Shown one piece after another: positions 10,420 through 19,461 of a stretch of 64,000 nt of DNA. Below the pieces are notes generated by a model, which was given only the letters and a program-made list of their open reading frames with translations, ran no database searches and was not told where the DNA came from. The position numbers were made by a program, and so were the translations under genes. The stretch lies in the NCBI GenBank assembly GCA_024970065.1, contig CP103908.1, forward strand, positions 744,001 through 808,000. Direction: 5' to 3'. Source of the DNA: Pediococcus acidilactici (lineage in GTDB: Bacteria > Bacillota > Bacilli > Lactobacillales > Lactobacillaceae). Within the stretch, counting starts at the first letter, position 1. The number at the start of each line of letters is the position of its first letter.

Positions 10420-11804
10420 TGCAATTTCCTGAAAACTTTCTTTGGGGAGCGGCTGCGTCAGCTCCGCAAACGGAAGGACACAGCCTAGAAGATGGCAAGT
10501 CGGCCACTACCTGGGACAAGTGGTTTGCAATGAATCCTGAAAAATTCAACGAAGGACAAGGGCCAGAAAATACGTCAAACGTATATGAAGAGTATCCTAA
10601 CGATGTTCAAATTATGGAAGATTTACATTTAAATTCGTACCGGACATCAATTGCCTGGGCCCGGTTGCTTCCTGACGGGAAAACTTTAAACGTTGCGGCG
10701 GTTAAATTCTATCGGCAGTATTTCCAAGAGTTAATTAATCACGGAGTTCACCCGATTATTAACCTTTTCCACTTTGACATGCCCTGGTGGCTAATGGAAA
10801 AAGGAGGTTGGGAAACACGGGAGGCAGTTGACGCGTTTTACTTTTATGCGAAAACAGCTTTTGAACAATTTGGGGATTTAATTACGGATTGGGTGACGTT
10901 TAACGAACCGATTGTGCATATCGAAATGGGTTATTTGTACGGTTTCCATTATCCGGCGGTGGTGGATTTCAAAAAAGCTATTCAGGTAGGGTATCATACG
11001 TTGATGGCTCACGTCATGGCAGTTAAGGCGTTTCGGGAAGCAAACATTTCCGGCGGACGAATTGGAATCATTCTGAACGTTACACCGGCTTACGCGCGAA
11101 GCAATGACAAAGCAGACCAAATGGCTAAGGAAACTGCAGATTTACTATTGAGTCGCAGCTTTCTTGATCCAGCAGTTTTAGGAGAAATTCCGCCAGAGTT
11201 GATTGAACTGGTTAAAAAGCATCAAATGTTACCGGAAACTAAAGAATCAGACAGAAAACTGATCGCCGAATATACCGTTGATTTCATCGGGATTAATTAT
11301 TATCAGCCACTCCGAGTCAAAGCACCCGAGAAACCAAATTTTCCGGCTCAAAATACCGACGATTTATTTGCTAATTACGAATGGCCGGAGCGCCGAATCA
11401 ATCCATACCGGGGCTGGGAAATTTACCCTGAAGCATTATATGATGTGGCCATGATGATGAAAGAGCGTTACCACAACATTCCTTGGTACGTAAGCGAAAA
11501 TGGTATGGGAGTTGCTGATGAGCGCCGGTATGCCGATGCAAACGGACAAATTGATGACCAATACCGTATTGACTTTATTAAAGAACATTTAACCCAGTTA
11601 CATAGAGCCATTACAGAGGGAAGTAATTGTTTTGGATACCATTTGTGGACTTTCGTAGATTGTTGGTCCTGGTTGAATGGATACCGAAATCGTTACGGCT
11701 TAGTGAGTGTCGATTTAGATAATCATTATCAACGGACTATTAAAAAGAGTGGCTACTGGTACCGTAATTTAATTAAGCAAAATGGCTTTTCAGTGGAGGA
11801 TTAA
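10419..11804 (+). CDS. GH1 glycosidase, probable 6-phospho-beta-glucosidase
   Basis: Retaining glycosidase of 461 residues. The acid/base Glu163 lies in TFNEP and the nucleophile Glu360 in VSENGMG. The C-terminal stretch SVDLDNHYQRTIKKSGYWY resembles the Ser/Lys/Tyr phosphate-binding loop of 6-phospho-beta-glycosidases. It is cytoplasmic, with no signal peptide. The start is the ATG at 10419, preceded by GGAGGAAG. An upstream in-frame TTG lies before that RBS. It sits between RpiR and a ROK kinase in a mannoside operon, so beta-mannosyl or beta-glucosyl phosphates are both possible. Exact specificity cannot be read from the sequence. Confidence 0.88.
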   Translation: MQFPENFLWGAAASAPQTEGHSLEDGKSATTWDKWFAMNPEKFNEGQGPENTSNVYEEYPNDVQIMEDLHLNSYRTSIAWARLLPDGKTLNVAAVKFYRQYFQELINHGVHPIINLFHFDMPWWLMEKGGWETREAVDAFYFYAKTAFEQFGDLITDWVTFNEPIVHIEMGYLYGFHYPAVVDFKKAIQVGYHTLMAHVMAVKAFREANISGGRIGIILNVTPAYARSNDKADQMAKETADLLLSRSFLDPAVLGEIPPELIELVKKHQMLPETKESDRKLIAEYTVDFIGINYYQPLRVKAPEKPNFPAQNTDDLFANYEWPERRINPYRGWEIYPEALYDVAMMMKERYHNIPWYVSENGMGVADERRYADANGQIDDQYRIDFIKEHLTQLHRAITEGSNCFGYHLWTFVDCWSWLNGYRNRYGLVSVDLDNHYQRTIKKSGYWYRNLIKQNGFSVED

Positions 11805-11807
11805 TTA

Positions 11808-12665
11808 ATGAAGAATTTAATTACAATTGATGTAGGGGGCACGTCAATTAAGTACGGATTATGGCATGAAGAAGACCAGCGCCTTAGTGATCAAGGACAA
11901 GTTGCTACCCCCGCCAAGCTTACTGATTTTTACCAAGTTTTACAAACAATTAGTGCAAAATTTACTAACGTTGCTGGCGTAGGGATGAGTATTCCAGGGG
12001 CGGTTGACCAAAATACCGGAGTGATTGGCGGGATTAGTGCTTTGCCATACATTCATAATTTTCCCATCCAAAAAGAACTCGAAGAAAAATTAGGGCTACC
12101 AGTGGCGATGGAAAACGATGCTAACTGCGCTGCTTTAGCAGAAGTTGCGTTGGGTGCCGCTAAGGACATGCAAAATGTTTTATTCGTGGTAATTGGTACC
12201 GGGGTTGGTGGAGCAGTCGTAGTTGATCGCAAAATCGTGCATGGTCACCAACTTTATGGTGGTGAATTTGGAATGATGCTAGGACTAGATAACCAGCAGT
12301 TAAGCACGGTGGGCACGGCTGTTAAAGTTGCGGAACGATACAATGTACAAAAAGGCACACAATGGACTGGACAACAGGTTTTTGAATTGGCAACTAAGGG
12401 CGACCAATTAGCCATTACGGAAGTGCAAAGGATGTATGCTAACTTAGCGCACGTTATTTATAACATCCAGTTTAGTACCGACCCCGAAGCAATAATTATT
12501 GGGGGAGGCATCTCTGCTAACCAACAATTTATTAACGGCTTGAACCAAACGTTAAGCGATTTAGTGGGACAATTGAATGGTATCCCAATCACTCCCCAAG
12601 TAATTGCTGCTAAAATGCATAATGATGCTAATTTGGTAGGGGCGGCTTACAATTTTTATCATTAG
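11808..12665 (+). CDS. ROK-family sugar kinase
   Basis: Cytoplasmic ATP-dependent hexose kinase of 285 residues. The ATP-binding motif DVGGTSIK is at 8-15, the catalytic base Asp104 in ENDANCAA, and the second phosphate motif is IGTGVGG. The cysteine-rich zinc motif (CxCGxxGCxE) of classical ROK proteins is absent, as in several Firmicute beta-glucoside, manno- and fructokinases. No HTH is present, so it is an enzyme and not a repressor. It probably phosphorylates the mannose or glucose released by the glycosidases encoded upstream. It starts three bases after the GH1 stop and is the last gene of this operon. Confidence 0.9.
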   Translation: MKNLITIDVGGTSIKYGLWHEEDQRLSDQGQVATPAKLTDFYQVLQTISAKFTNVAGVGMSIPGAVDQNTGVIGGISALPYIHNFPIQKELEEKLGLPVAMENDANCAALAEVALGAAKDMQNVLFVVIGTGVGGAVVVDRKIVHGHQLYGGEFGMMLGLDNQQLSTVGTAVKVAERYNVQKGTQWTGQQVFELATKGDQLAITEVQRMYANLAHVIYNIQFSTDPEAIIIGGGISANQQFINGLNQTLSDLVGQLNGIPITPQVIAAKMHNDANLVGAAYNFYH

Positions 12666-12690
12666 ATATAGATGAATAGTCATAATAATA

Positions 12691-12731
12691 AACAGCTACT
12701 GACATATTAAAATGTTGGTGGCTGTTTTTTG
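12691..12731 (+). terminator. Intrinsic terminator of the mannoside operon
   Basis: ACAGCTAC pairs with GTGGCTGT (one G-U pair) and is followed by TTTTTT. A weaker T-rich run on the other side suggests that it also serves the convergent AraC gene. Confidence 0.75.
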
Positions 12732-12740
12732 TTATATTAA

Positions 12741-13493
12741 CTAAATGATGTGATTTTTTCGAAATTCACTTGGTGAGCAGTTTAAGTAGCGACTAAAAAC
12801 CCGACTTAAATAGAATGAATCATTAAAACCAGTTGTATCGGCTATTTCTGTTAGCGAGAGGTCGGTAGTAATTAATAGGGATTGAACCTTTTTAAGTTTG
12901 ATTTTGGTATAAAAACTAATTGGAGACTCACCAGTTACCTTTTTAAAAGTTTTAGAAAAGTAGGCAGCATTAAGTCCAACTTGGGAAGCAATTTTACTAA
13001 TGGAAAGCGTTAAATCCTGGTGCATTAGATTAATTGCAGCAGTAATTGTCTGATTGCGATGACGAATGTTTTTCGGGGCTGGTTGAAAATATGTCATAAT
13101 TTTTGTGATCATAAAATCATTAACAATGTGATTACGAACTATTTGAGCACGGGGATGAAAACTAAAGTTTGTTTTCTTTAGCATGCTACAGTTTTCGGTA
13201 AAACGGCTAGTAGAGTAGTGGTGATTTCCAATCATAGAATGGGGAATGTCAGTATCAGAAGTCAAACGGATGAAGTGAAAAGTCATGGTTAGCAGCATTT
13301 TACGCTGAAAGTTAGTATATGGTGGAACGACTAAAACATCATTTGCTTTAGCAACCCCCTCATGATTATTAAAGTGGTACCAACAAGCTCCTTTTTCAAT
13401 GATGTACATGACGTATTGTGAATCTACGTCAGCACTAAGTTGAAAACGGGGCTTATTTTGCCAATATGCATATCCAGCAGTTTCAACAGACAT
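12741..13493 (-). CDS. AraC-family transcriptional regulator
   Basis: Regulator of 250 residues. The N-terminal half is a cupin-like ligand-binding domain. Two C-terminal HTH motifs follow (about 150-250), including ISKIASQVGLNAAYFSKTFK and LTEIADTTGFNDSFYLSRVF, the AraC/XylS signature. The start is the ATG ending at 13493, with AAGGAGGA seven bases upstream on the minus strand. The longer frame adds 13 residues before that RBS. It is divergent from the FAD oxidoreductase/MFS operon, its likely target, across 106 bases. Confidence 0.9.
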   Translation of the reverse strand: MSVETAGYAYWQNKPRFQLSADVDSQYVMYIIEKGACWYHFNNHEGVAKANDVLVVPPYTNFQRKMLLTMTFHFIRLTSDTDIPHSMIGNHHYSTSRFTENCSMLKKTNFSFHPRAQIVRNHIVNDFMITKIMTYFQPAPKNIRHRNQTITAAINLMHQDLTLSISKIASQVGLNAAYFSKTFKKVTGESPISFYTKIKLKKVQSLLITTDLSLTEIADTTGFNDSFYLSRVFSRYLNCSPSEFRKNHII

Positions 13494-13508
13494 CGGAAAA
13501 TCCTCCTT

Positions 13509-13531
13509 TGTATTTTGACAAAAATAATACA
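13509..13531. promoter_or_regulatory. Inverted repeat around TTGACA in the araC/FAD intergenic region
   Basis: TGTATT and AATACA flank a TTGACA hexamer in the 106-base divergent region. This is a candidate regulator site or -35 element. No convincing -10 was found. Confidence 0.35.
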
Positions 13532-13599
13532 TGTTTAACTAAAAAAAGTAAATTGTGCAAATGGTCACAACTGGGTATCTTAAGACCAAGGAGGCGAAT

Positions 13600-15837
13600 A
13601 TGATGTTAGAAGAAAATGTAACCGCTAACATAACGGTGATTGGTGGCGGATTAGCAGGTGTTTGTGCTGCAATCGCCGCAGCACGATTGAATTATAAAGT
13701 AACGTTAGTACAAAATCGAGGAGTCTTGGGGGGGAATTCAAGCAGCGAAATTCGTGTATGGGTGGCAGGCGCAACTAAGCATGGAGTTAATCGATATGCA
13801 AGAGAGACGGGAATTATGGGGGAATTATTTGTAGAAAATCAGTACTGTAATCCAGAGGGAAACCCATACTTATGGGATGCATTATTAATGGAAAAGGTAA
13901 AAGAGGAAAGTAACATCCGCTTATTTTTGAATACCGAAATAATGACGGTGAAAATGCAGGACCATCAAAAGATCGAATCAATTACAGGTTTTATGTCAGG
14001 TTCAGAAAGGCTAATTACTTTCAAGAGTTCCCACTTTATTGATTGCAGTGGAGATGGCATCGTAGCTTTTTTAGCGGGAGCAAAATTTCGGCTTGGGCGA
14101 GAAAGTCGGGCAGAATTTAACGAAAGCTTAGCACCGCTTCACGAAGATAAAACGACCCTAGGTAGCACACTATTTTTCTATACTAAGGATCTTGGTCGTC
14201 CAGTAAAGTACGTTAAACCAAGCTTTGCAAGAGACATTACTAAGACTTCAATTATTAAAAATCGAATTATTAAAAAAGAAGATAATGGTTGTGCTTATTG
14301 GTGGATTGAATGGGGCGGTGAGTTAGACGTTGTTCATGATAATGAAAAAATTAGGGACGAATTGCAAGCTATCGTATACGGAATTTGGGATTATATTAAA
14401 AATTCCGGAAATTATGATGCTGATAACTTAACTTTGGAATGGATTGGTTCAGTACCTGGGAAAAGAGAATATCGTAGGTTTGAAGGAGATTATACACTAA
14501 AGCAAACTGATATTGAAGAACAAGTGTTGTTTAAAGATCGGATTGGCTTTGGAGGATGGTCAATTGACTTACATCCAGCTTCTGGCGTTTACAACGACTC
14601 TGTTGGCGCACAACATTCCGTTCCTGATGGAATCTATCATATTCCATATCGCATACTGTATTCAAAAAATATTAGCAATTTATTTTTAGCCGGAAGAGAT
14701 GTTTCTACGTCTCACGTAGCTTTTGGAACGGTTCGCGTAATGGCAACCTGCGCAGTAATGGGGCAGGCAGCAGGGACTGCAGCAGCCATTGCAGTTAAAC
14801 ATAACGCTAATCCTCGCGATGTTTATTTGCGATATTTAAAGGAATATCAGCAAACTTTATTGAGAGAAGACGGTGCGATATTAGGGATTAAAAATCAAGA
14901 TGAACACGACCTAGCCCGGCAGGCTGACATTACGTCCACTAGCACATTAACTGAAATTAACACTTACGTGGCGAATGCTGAACCATATCGATTAATTAAA
15001 GCAGCGGCTTTTACCATTCCCGTAGATCCTCAAGTTAACCAATTGGATATTTTTTTAACAACCGAAAAGGCGACTTCTTTAGTAGTTAAGTGGTACAGTA
15101 CCGGGAACCCACAAAATTATATTCCGGATACGTTAATTGGTGAACAAAAAATAAAAATTGGTAAAGGGTTTAGCGGATGGCAAGAAGTTAAAGTTAATTA
15201 CCAGCCTAGTAATGCACAAAACTTATTTGTGGTAATTGAAAAAAACGAAAATTGCACTTTATATCTAGGAAATCAAGAGTTTGCCGGGGTTTTGAGCTAT
15301 GTAAATAATCCTATTGCCGAATTGAGCCAGCCGGAGCTGCATGATTATTCTCGAAAAAGTCCACTATTGTATTGGACAAATCAATTAATTAACCGGCGGA
15401 ACTTTGTTTTTCGAGTAAAACAAACTAACGCATTTCAACCAACGAAAATTATTAATGGGTATGTTCGACCTTATGGTGGGCCCAATATGTGGGTTACTAA
15501 TTTTAACGGTCAACCAGAAGCCATCGAACTAAGTTGGAAAAGACTCCAGAATATCAAACAGATTAACCTGACATTTAACGATGACGTTAACGAAGATATT
15601 ATTAATCTACACCACCATCGGACGTATTTTGATGAGGTCCCCGAACTAGTAAAGGCATTTAACCTATACTACTGGGAAGCCGGTAGTTGGAAACGGTGGT
15701 GGTCGGTAGATCAAAATCGTCAACGGCATTTGGTGAAAGAATTTGAGCAACCTATTCAGACTAATAAATTGAAATTAGAGTTACTCCAAACCAATGGTAG
15801 TCAACAGTTTTCTTTATTTGAAGTTCGAGTATATTAG
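13600..15837 (+). CDS. FAD-dependent oxidoreductase with C-terminal beta-rich extension
   Basis: Flavoprotein of about 745 residues. A Rossmann GGGLAG motif is at 15-20, followed by GGNSSSEIRVW and a second conserved block (LAGRDVSTSHVAFGTVRVMATCAVMG cut into parts here) typical of the FAD_oxidored family. From about residue 475 a beta-rich region follows that looks like a carbohydrate-binding or jelly-roll module. No signal peptide is present, so it is cytoplasmic. The start is one of two adjacent ATGs (13600 or 13603) after AAGGAGG. It is paired with an MFS carrier and lies inside a mannoside island, so oxidation of a sugar or sugar acid is plausible. The reaction is unknown. Confidence 0.8.
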   Translation: MMLEENVTANITVIGGGLAGVCAAIAAARLNYKVTLVQNRGVLGGNSSSEIRVWVAGATKHGVNRYARETGIMGELFVENQYCNPEGNPYLWDALLMEKVKEESNIRLFLNTEIMTVKMQDHQKIESITGFMSGSERLITFKSSHFIDCSGDGIVAFLAGAKFRLGRESRAEFNESLAPLHEDKTTLGSTLFFYTKDLGRPVKYVKPSFARDITKTSIIKNRIIKKEDNGCAYWWIEWGGELDVVHDNEKIRDELQAIVYGIWDYIKNSGNYDADNLTLEWIGSVPGKREYRRFEGDYTLKQTDIEEQVLFKDRIGFGGWSIDLHPASGVYNDSVGAQHSVPDGIYHIPYRILYSKNISNLFLAGRDVSTSHVAFGTVRVMATCAVMGQAAGTAAAIAVKHNANPRDVYLRYLKEYQQTLLREDGAILGIKNQDEHDLARQADITSTSTLTEINTYVANAEPYRLIKAAAFTIPVDPQVNQLDIFLTTEKATSLVVKWYSTGNPQNYIPDTLIGEQKIKIGKGFSGWQEVKVNYQPSNAQNLFVVIEKNENCTLYLGNQEFAGVLSYVNNPIAELSQPELHDYSRKSPLLYWTNQLINRRNFVFRVKQTNAFQPTKIINGYVRPYGGPNMWVTNFNGQPEAIELSWKRLQNIKQINLTFNDDVNEDIINLHHHRTYFDEVPELVKAFNLYYWEAGSWKRWWSVDQNRQRHLVKEFEQPIQTNKLKLELLQTNGSQQFSLFEVRVY

Positions 15838-15846
15838 GAGGTTCGT

Positions 15847-17142
15847 ATGGCACCTTTAGAAAAGTCTAAAAGATTATCAACAAATATGCGCTACGTAATT
15901 TTAGCTTTTGTTTTTATTAATATAGTGATTAATTACATGGATCGTACAAATGTTTCGATTGCGATGCCGGAATTATCTAAAGAAATAGGACTGTCAACTG
16001 TCCAACAAGGCCTTATCTTTTCGGCATTTGGTTGGATTTATGCTGCGATGCAAATTCCTGGAGGAATCTTGCTAGATAAGTTTGGCTCCCGAATAATGTA
16101 CTTCATTAGTTTATTTGGTTGGTCATTGGTCACGGTATTTCAAGCATTCATTAGTGGGTTTGGGCAATTAATGGGATTACGACTAGGAGTAGGATTTTTT
16201 GAAGCACCGGTAATGCCAGCTAATAACCGGGCAATTTCTTATTGGTTTCCCGAAGACGAACGGGGTACGGCAATCGGAATTTATTCGTCCGCCCAATTCT
16301 TAGGATTAGCATTTTCAACTCCAATTTTATACGGAATTCATAATTCAATTGGTTGGCGAGGGCTTTTCGTCGTAACTGGAGTAGTTGGAATCCTCTGGTC
16401 AATTGTTTGGTATATATTTTATTCTGACCCAGATAAAAGCCGATTTGTCGGCCAAGACGAATTAAAATATATAAAAGCTGGGGGTGCGATTACTGATGAT
16501 GATTTGAAGAATGTTGATAAGCACAAAGTTAAACTCAATTCGCAAAACATCAAACAGCTATTTTCACGAAGATTGATTGGAATTTATATTGGACAATTTG
16601 CAATTTCGGGGACGTTTTGGTTTTTCCTAACATGGTTTCCAACCTATTTAACAAAAGCAAAGCACGTTAATTTTTTGCAGTCCGGTTTTTTGTCTTCGAT
16701 TCCATATTTAGCAGCTTTTTGTGGGGTAATATTGGCAGGATTTATTTCTGATCAGTTAATTAAAAAGGGGCGTTCAGCTAGTTTGGCCCGGAAAGCTCCC
16801 GTAATTACAGGGCTATTGTTAACGCTTCTAATTTTAGGGGCAAACTTTGTTTCTAGTCCAGCTTTGATTATCTTATTTATGTCGATTGCCTTTTTTGGAA
16901 ATGGCTTGGCGACCATTACGTGGGTATTTGTTACTGCGTTAGCTCCTAAACACCTAATTGGATTGGCAGGTGGAATATTTAACGGATGTGGAGCTTTATC
17001 TTCAATAGTGATTCCAATTGTAATTGGTATTCTAGTTTCTAATGGTAATTTTTCTTCAGCATTGGTATTCATAGCAGCAATTGCTTTGTTGGGCGCACTT
17101 TCTTACATTTTTGTCGTCGGTAAAATCGAATTAAAGGATTAA
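15847..17142 (+). CDS. MFS transporter, anion:cation symporter (hexuronate-like) type
   Basis: Integral membrane carrier of 431 residues with about 12 membrane segments. The N-terminal NYMDRTNVSIAMPEL and LDKFGSR motifs, and RLGVGFFEAPVMPANNRAISYWFPEDERG (spread across two loops), are typical of the anion:cation symporter family that includes hexuronate, glucarate and galactarate carriers. AGGAGG precedes the ATG, nine bases after the FAD oxidoreductase, so the pair forms one operon. A sugar acid or similar organic anion is the likely cargo. Confidence 0.85.
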   Translation: MAPLEKSKRLSTNMRYVILAFVFINIVINYMDRTNVSIAMPELSKEIGLSTVQQGLIFSAFGWIYAAMQIPGGILLDKFGSRIMYFISLFGWSLVTVFQAFISGFGQLMGLRLGVGFFEAPVMPANNRAISYWFPEDERGTAIGIYSSAQFLGLAFSTPILYGIHNSIGWRGLFVVTGVVGILWSIVWYIFYSDPDKSRFVGQDELKYIKAGGAITDDDLKNVDKHKVKLNSQNIKQLFSRRLIGIYIGQFAISGTFWFFLTWFPTYLTKAKHVNFLQSGFLSSIPYLAAFCGVILAGFISDQLIKKGRSASLARKAPVITGLLLTLLILGANFVSSPALIILFMSIAFFGNGLATITWVFVTALAPKHLIGLAGGIFNGCGALSSIVIPIVIGILVSNGNFSSALVFIAAIALLGALSYIFVVGKIELKD

Positions 17143-17155
17143 TTATTTAGCATAT

Positions 17156-17209
17156 TATACTAAAAAAGCAGGACCTCATGTTTAACATGGAGGCCTGCTT
17201 TTTAGTATA
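17156..17209. terminator. Strong bidirectional terminator between MFS and gntR
   Basis: A long stem pairs the start TATACTAAAA with the end TTTTAGTATA and also pairs AGCAGG with CCTGCT. It has A and T tracts on both sides and separates two convergent genes. Confidence 0.85.
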
Positions 17210-17213
17210 AAAA

Positions 17214-17927
17214 TTATTTATTTAAATGGACATCCAAAACAAACTGACTTTGATCACCAATAAATTTAGAAATTGAATATTCAAAAGCCCGGCCACGTTG
17301 GTCATAGGCGGTTTGTTTGATTACAAAAAGAGGGCTAGCAACTTTAACGCCAAGAATACTAGCAGCTTCTTCATCAGCAGCTTCAGCATAGACAATTCTT
17401 TGAGCATCCGTTAACTGTAATTTTGCTTTGCTGCCTAAGTAGTCATAAATGGATTCTTGAATGATTTTTTCGTCTAATGGAGCGATGCTAACTGGCATGA
17501 GGGTGTGCTCAAAACTGTATTTTTCTCCATTAATTAATCGAAGACGTTTAATTTCATAAACAGGTTCATTGCCCTTTATTTGTAAATTTTTTTGCTCCTC
17601 TTTAGACGGTAAACGGGCGTCAAAATGCAAAATTTTACTAGTTATTTTTTGATCACGATGAGAATAGGTTACACCTACGGGTAAGTCAAGGGGCAACAAT
17701 TCACCAGACTGATTGTTCATCCTTTGGCGGACAAAGGTGCCGGATCCTTGCTTGCTAAATACTAATCCTTCTTCTTCAAGCAAATGGATAGATTTTTTTA
17801 AGGTGATTCGGGAAATGTCATATTTGTTAGCTAATTCGTCTTGAGTAGGTAAAGCATGGCCAGCACGATAATGATTAGTTAAGATGTCCCGTTTAATGTC
17901 GGAATAGACCTCACGATATCTGAACAT
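17214..17927 (-). CDS. GntR-family regulator with UTRA domain
   Basis: Repressor of 237 residues. A winged helix (about 1-70, with LPTQDELANKYDISRITLKKSI and GSGTFV) is followed by a UTRA effector domain. UTRA proteins usually bind a sugar phosphate or amino sugar. The start is the ATG ending at 17927, with a GAGGT RBS. The longer frame adds 50 residues from AT-rich leader. It is divergent from the EIIC-GH38-GH125 operon, and three TGTAnnTACA-like dyads lie between them. Confidence 0.9.
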   Translation of the reverse strand: MFRYREVYSDIKRDILTNHYRAGHALPTQDELANKYDISRITLKKSIHLLEEEGLVFSKQGSGTFVRQRMNNQSGELLPLDLPVGVTYSHRDQKITSKILHFDARLPSKEEQKNLQIKGNEPVYEIKRLRLINGEKYSFEHTLMPVSIAPLDEKIIQESIYDYLGSKAKLQLTDAQRIVYAEAADEEAASILGVKVASPLFVIKQTAYDQRGRAFEYSISKFIGDQSQFVLDVHLNK

Positions 17928-17950
17928 AAAGATAAACCTCTTATTTAAGA

Positions 17951-18018
17951 TTTGTATATACATATTAACGCTAAAAATATTATTTGTATACATTTTTATT
18001 AAAAAATTGTATTTACAA
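17951..18018. promoter_or_regulatory. Three TGTA/TACA dyads, probable GntR operators
   Basis: TGTATATACA at 17953-17962, TGTATACA at 17985-17992 and TTGTATTTACAA at 18007-18018 lie in the 168 bases between gntR and the EIIC gene. Their shared half-site TGTA fits GntR/UTRA operators. The assignment is inferred from position. Confidence 0.6.
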
Positions 18019-18050
18019 ATTAATGGATTGACTTTAATATAATAGGTGAA

Positions 18051-18065
18051 ATGAAAGCGCTTGAT
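18051..18065 (+). promoter_or_regulatory. cre-like box before the EIIC-GH38-GH125 operon
   Basis: ATGAAAGCGCTTGAT fits the cre pattern WTGNAANCGNWNNCW at all but one position. It lies just after a TATAAT-like hexamer (18038), where CcpA bound there would block initiation. Confidence 0.6.
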
Positions 18066-18095
18066 TTCGAAAAACAATACAAGGAGAAAACTGTT

Positions 18096-19433
18096 ATGAA
18101 ATTCAAACTTGAGTCAATTCAAGAACCATTACTAAAAGTTTCTTCATGGGTAGAGCGGAATACCATCTTACAAGCAATTAAAAATGCGTTTGTTCGAACA
18201 ATTCCGTTTACCGTTGTCGGATCATTTTCAAACTTAATTAAAATGCAGATTGACGCGTTAATCAAGGCTAAGCACCTAGATAACGTTATTTTGACCAATA
18301 TAAGCAATCTTTTCGGGTACCTAGGTACGGCAACCTTAGGAATTGTCGCTTTAATTGTGGTATTTTCATCGGCTTATTCCTATGCGGTGGAATTAAAACG
18401 AGATTCGCGTAATGGCAATTTAAATCCAATTATTGCTACTTTGCTAGCTTTAGCAGCATATTTTGTTATGGTACCAAATAACATTAATTTTCTAGATACT
18501 AAGGCAAAGGTGATCGAGGGCTTTTCAACACCATTCTTTAGTTACGAAGGGATGTTTACGGGTCTAATTGTCGGTATGATTTCGGTAGCTTTGTTTGCAA
18601 AGTTTGCTCGGAGCAAATTCACCATTAAAATGCCTGGCAACGTTCCTCAAAACGTTTTTGACTCCTTTCTTTCATTAATCCCTATTTCAGAAGTTTTGTT
18701 AGTATTTGGCGTTTTACGGATTGTAATTCAATCTTTAGGTTACGTTTCTTTAGTCCAAATGATTTCCGAAGTTTTGATTAAACCATTATTAACCGTCGGA
18801 ACCGGATTACCAGCAATTATTATCGTAATTTTATTGGAACAAATCTTATGGTTCTTAGGTTTGCATGGTTTCAATATTGTATGGGGTGTGGTTTCAGCGT
18901 TTTGGTTGCCACTTTTCTTACAAAACGTCGCTGAATTTGCTAAAACTCAAAGTTTTGCAGGCATCTCCATTGCACCAAATACAATGACTAACGTTTACGC
19001 AATGATAGGTGGATCAGGGGCAACCTTTGGTTTAATTATTGCGATGTTAATTTTCACTCGTAAAGGTGGAAAAGAACGGGAGGTTGCAAAATTAGCCTTA
19101 ATTCCTGGCTGCTTTGGAATTAACGAACCGGTTATTTTTGGTTTGCCGATTGTCTTGAACCCGTTGATGTTCATTCCGTGGATTCTAGTTCCAATTATTA
19201 ATGCAGTAATTGCGTACGTAGTTACGGCAATTGGTTGGGTAGTACCTTTAGTAGTGTTAAATTCAGGAAACGAACCAATTTTTATTAGTACTTGGGTCCT
19301 AGGTGCCTTTCATTTTAGTCCCGTAGTATTAACGTTTGTGCTAGTCGTTTTGGACGTGTTCTTGTACGCGCCATTTGTAATTATTAACCAACGACATGAA
19401 CGTGCGGTGGCTGATCAAGAATTAGCGGTTTAA
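18096..19433 (+). CDS. PTS EIIC, lactose/cellobiose family
   Basis: Membrane channel subunit of 445 residues with about ten hydrophobic segments. The EIIC motifs include LGLHGFNIVWG and the C-terminal GCFGINEPVIFGLPIVLNP (NEP loop). The start is the ATG at 18096 after AAGGAG. An earlier in-frame ATG at 18051 falls within the cre-like box. No EIIA or EIIB of the lactose/cellobiose type lies in this operon or elsewhere in the window, so it must borrow them from another locus. It is followed by two alpha-mannosidases, so an alpha-mannoside is the likely cargo. Confidence 0.88.
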   Translation: MKFKLESIQEPLLKVSSWVERNTILQAIKNAFVRTIPFTVVGSFSNLIKMQIDALIKAKHLDNVILTNISNLFGYLGTATLGIVALIVVFSSAYSYAVELKRDSRNGNLNPIIATLLALAAYFVMVPNNINFLDTKAKVIEGFSTPFFSYEGMFTGLIVGMISVALFAKFARSKFTIKMPGNVPQNVFDSFLSLIPISEVLLVFGVLRIVIQSLGYVSLVQMISEVLIKPLLTVGTGLPAIIIVILLEQILWFLGLHGFNIVWGVVSAFWLPLFLQNVAEFAKTQSFAGISIAPNTMTNVYAMIGGSGATFGLIIAMLIFTRKGGKEREVAKLALIPGCFGINEPVIFGLPIVLNPLMFIPWILVPIINAVIAYVVTAIGWVVPLVVLNSGNEPIFISTWVLGAFHFSPVVLTFVLVVLDVFLYAPFVIINQRHERAVADQELAV

Positions 19434-19461
19434 GTAGGTAAATAGAGAAGGAGTGTTGGTT

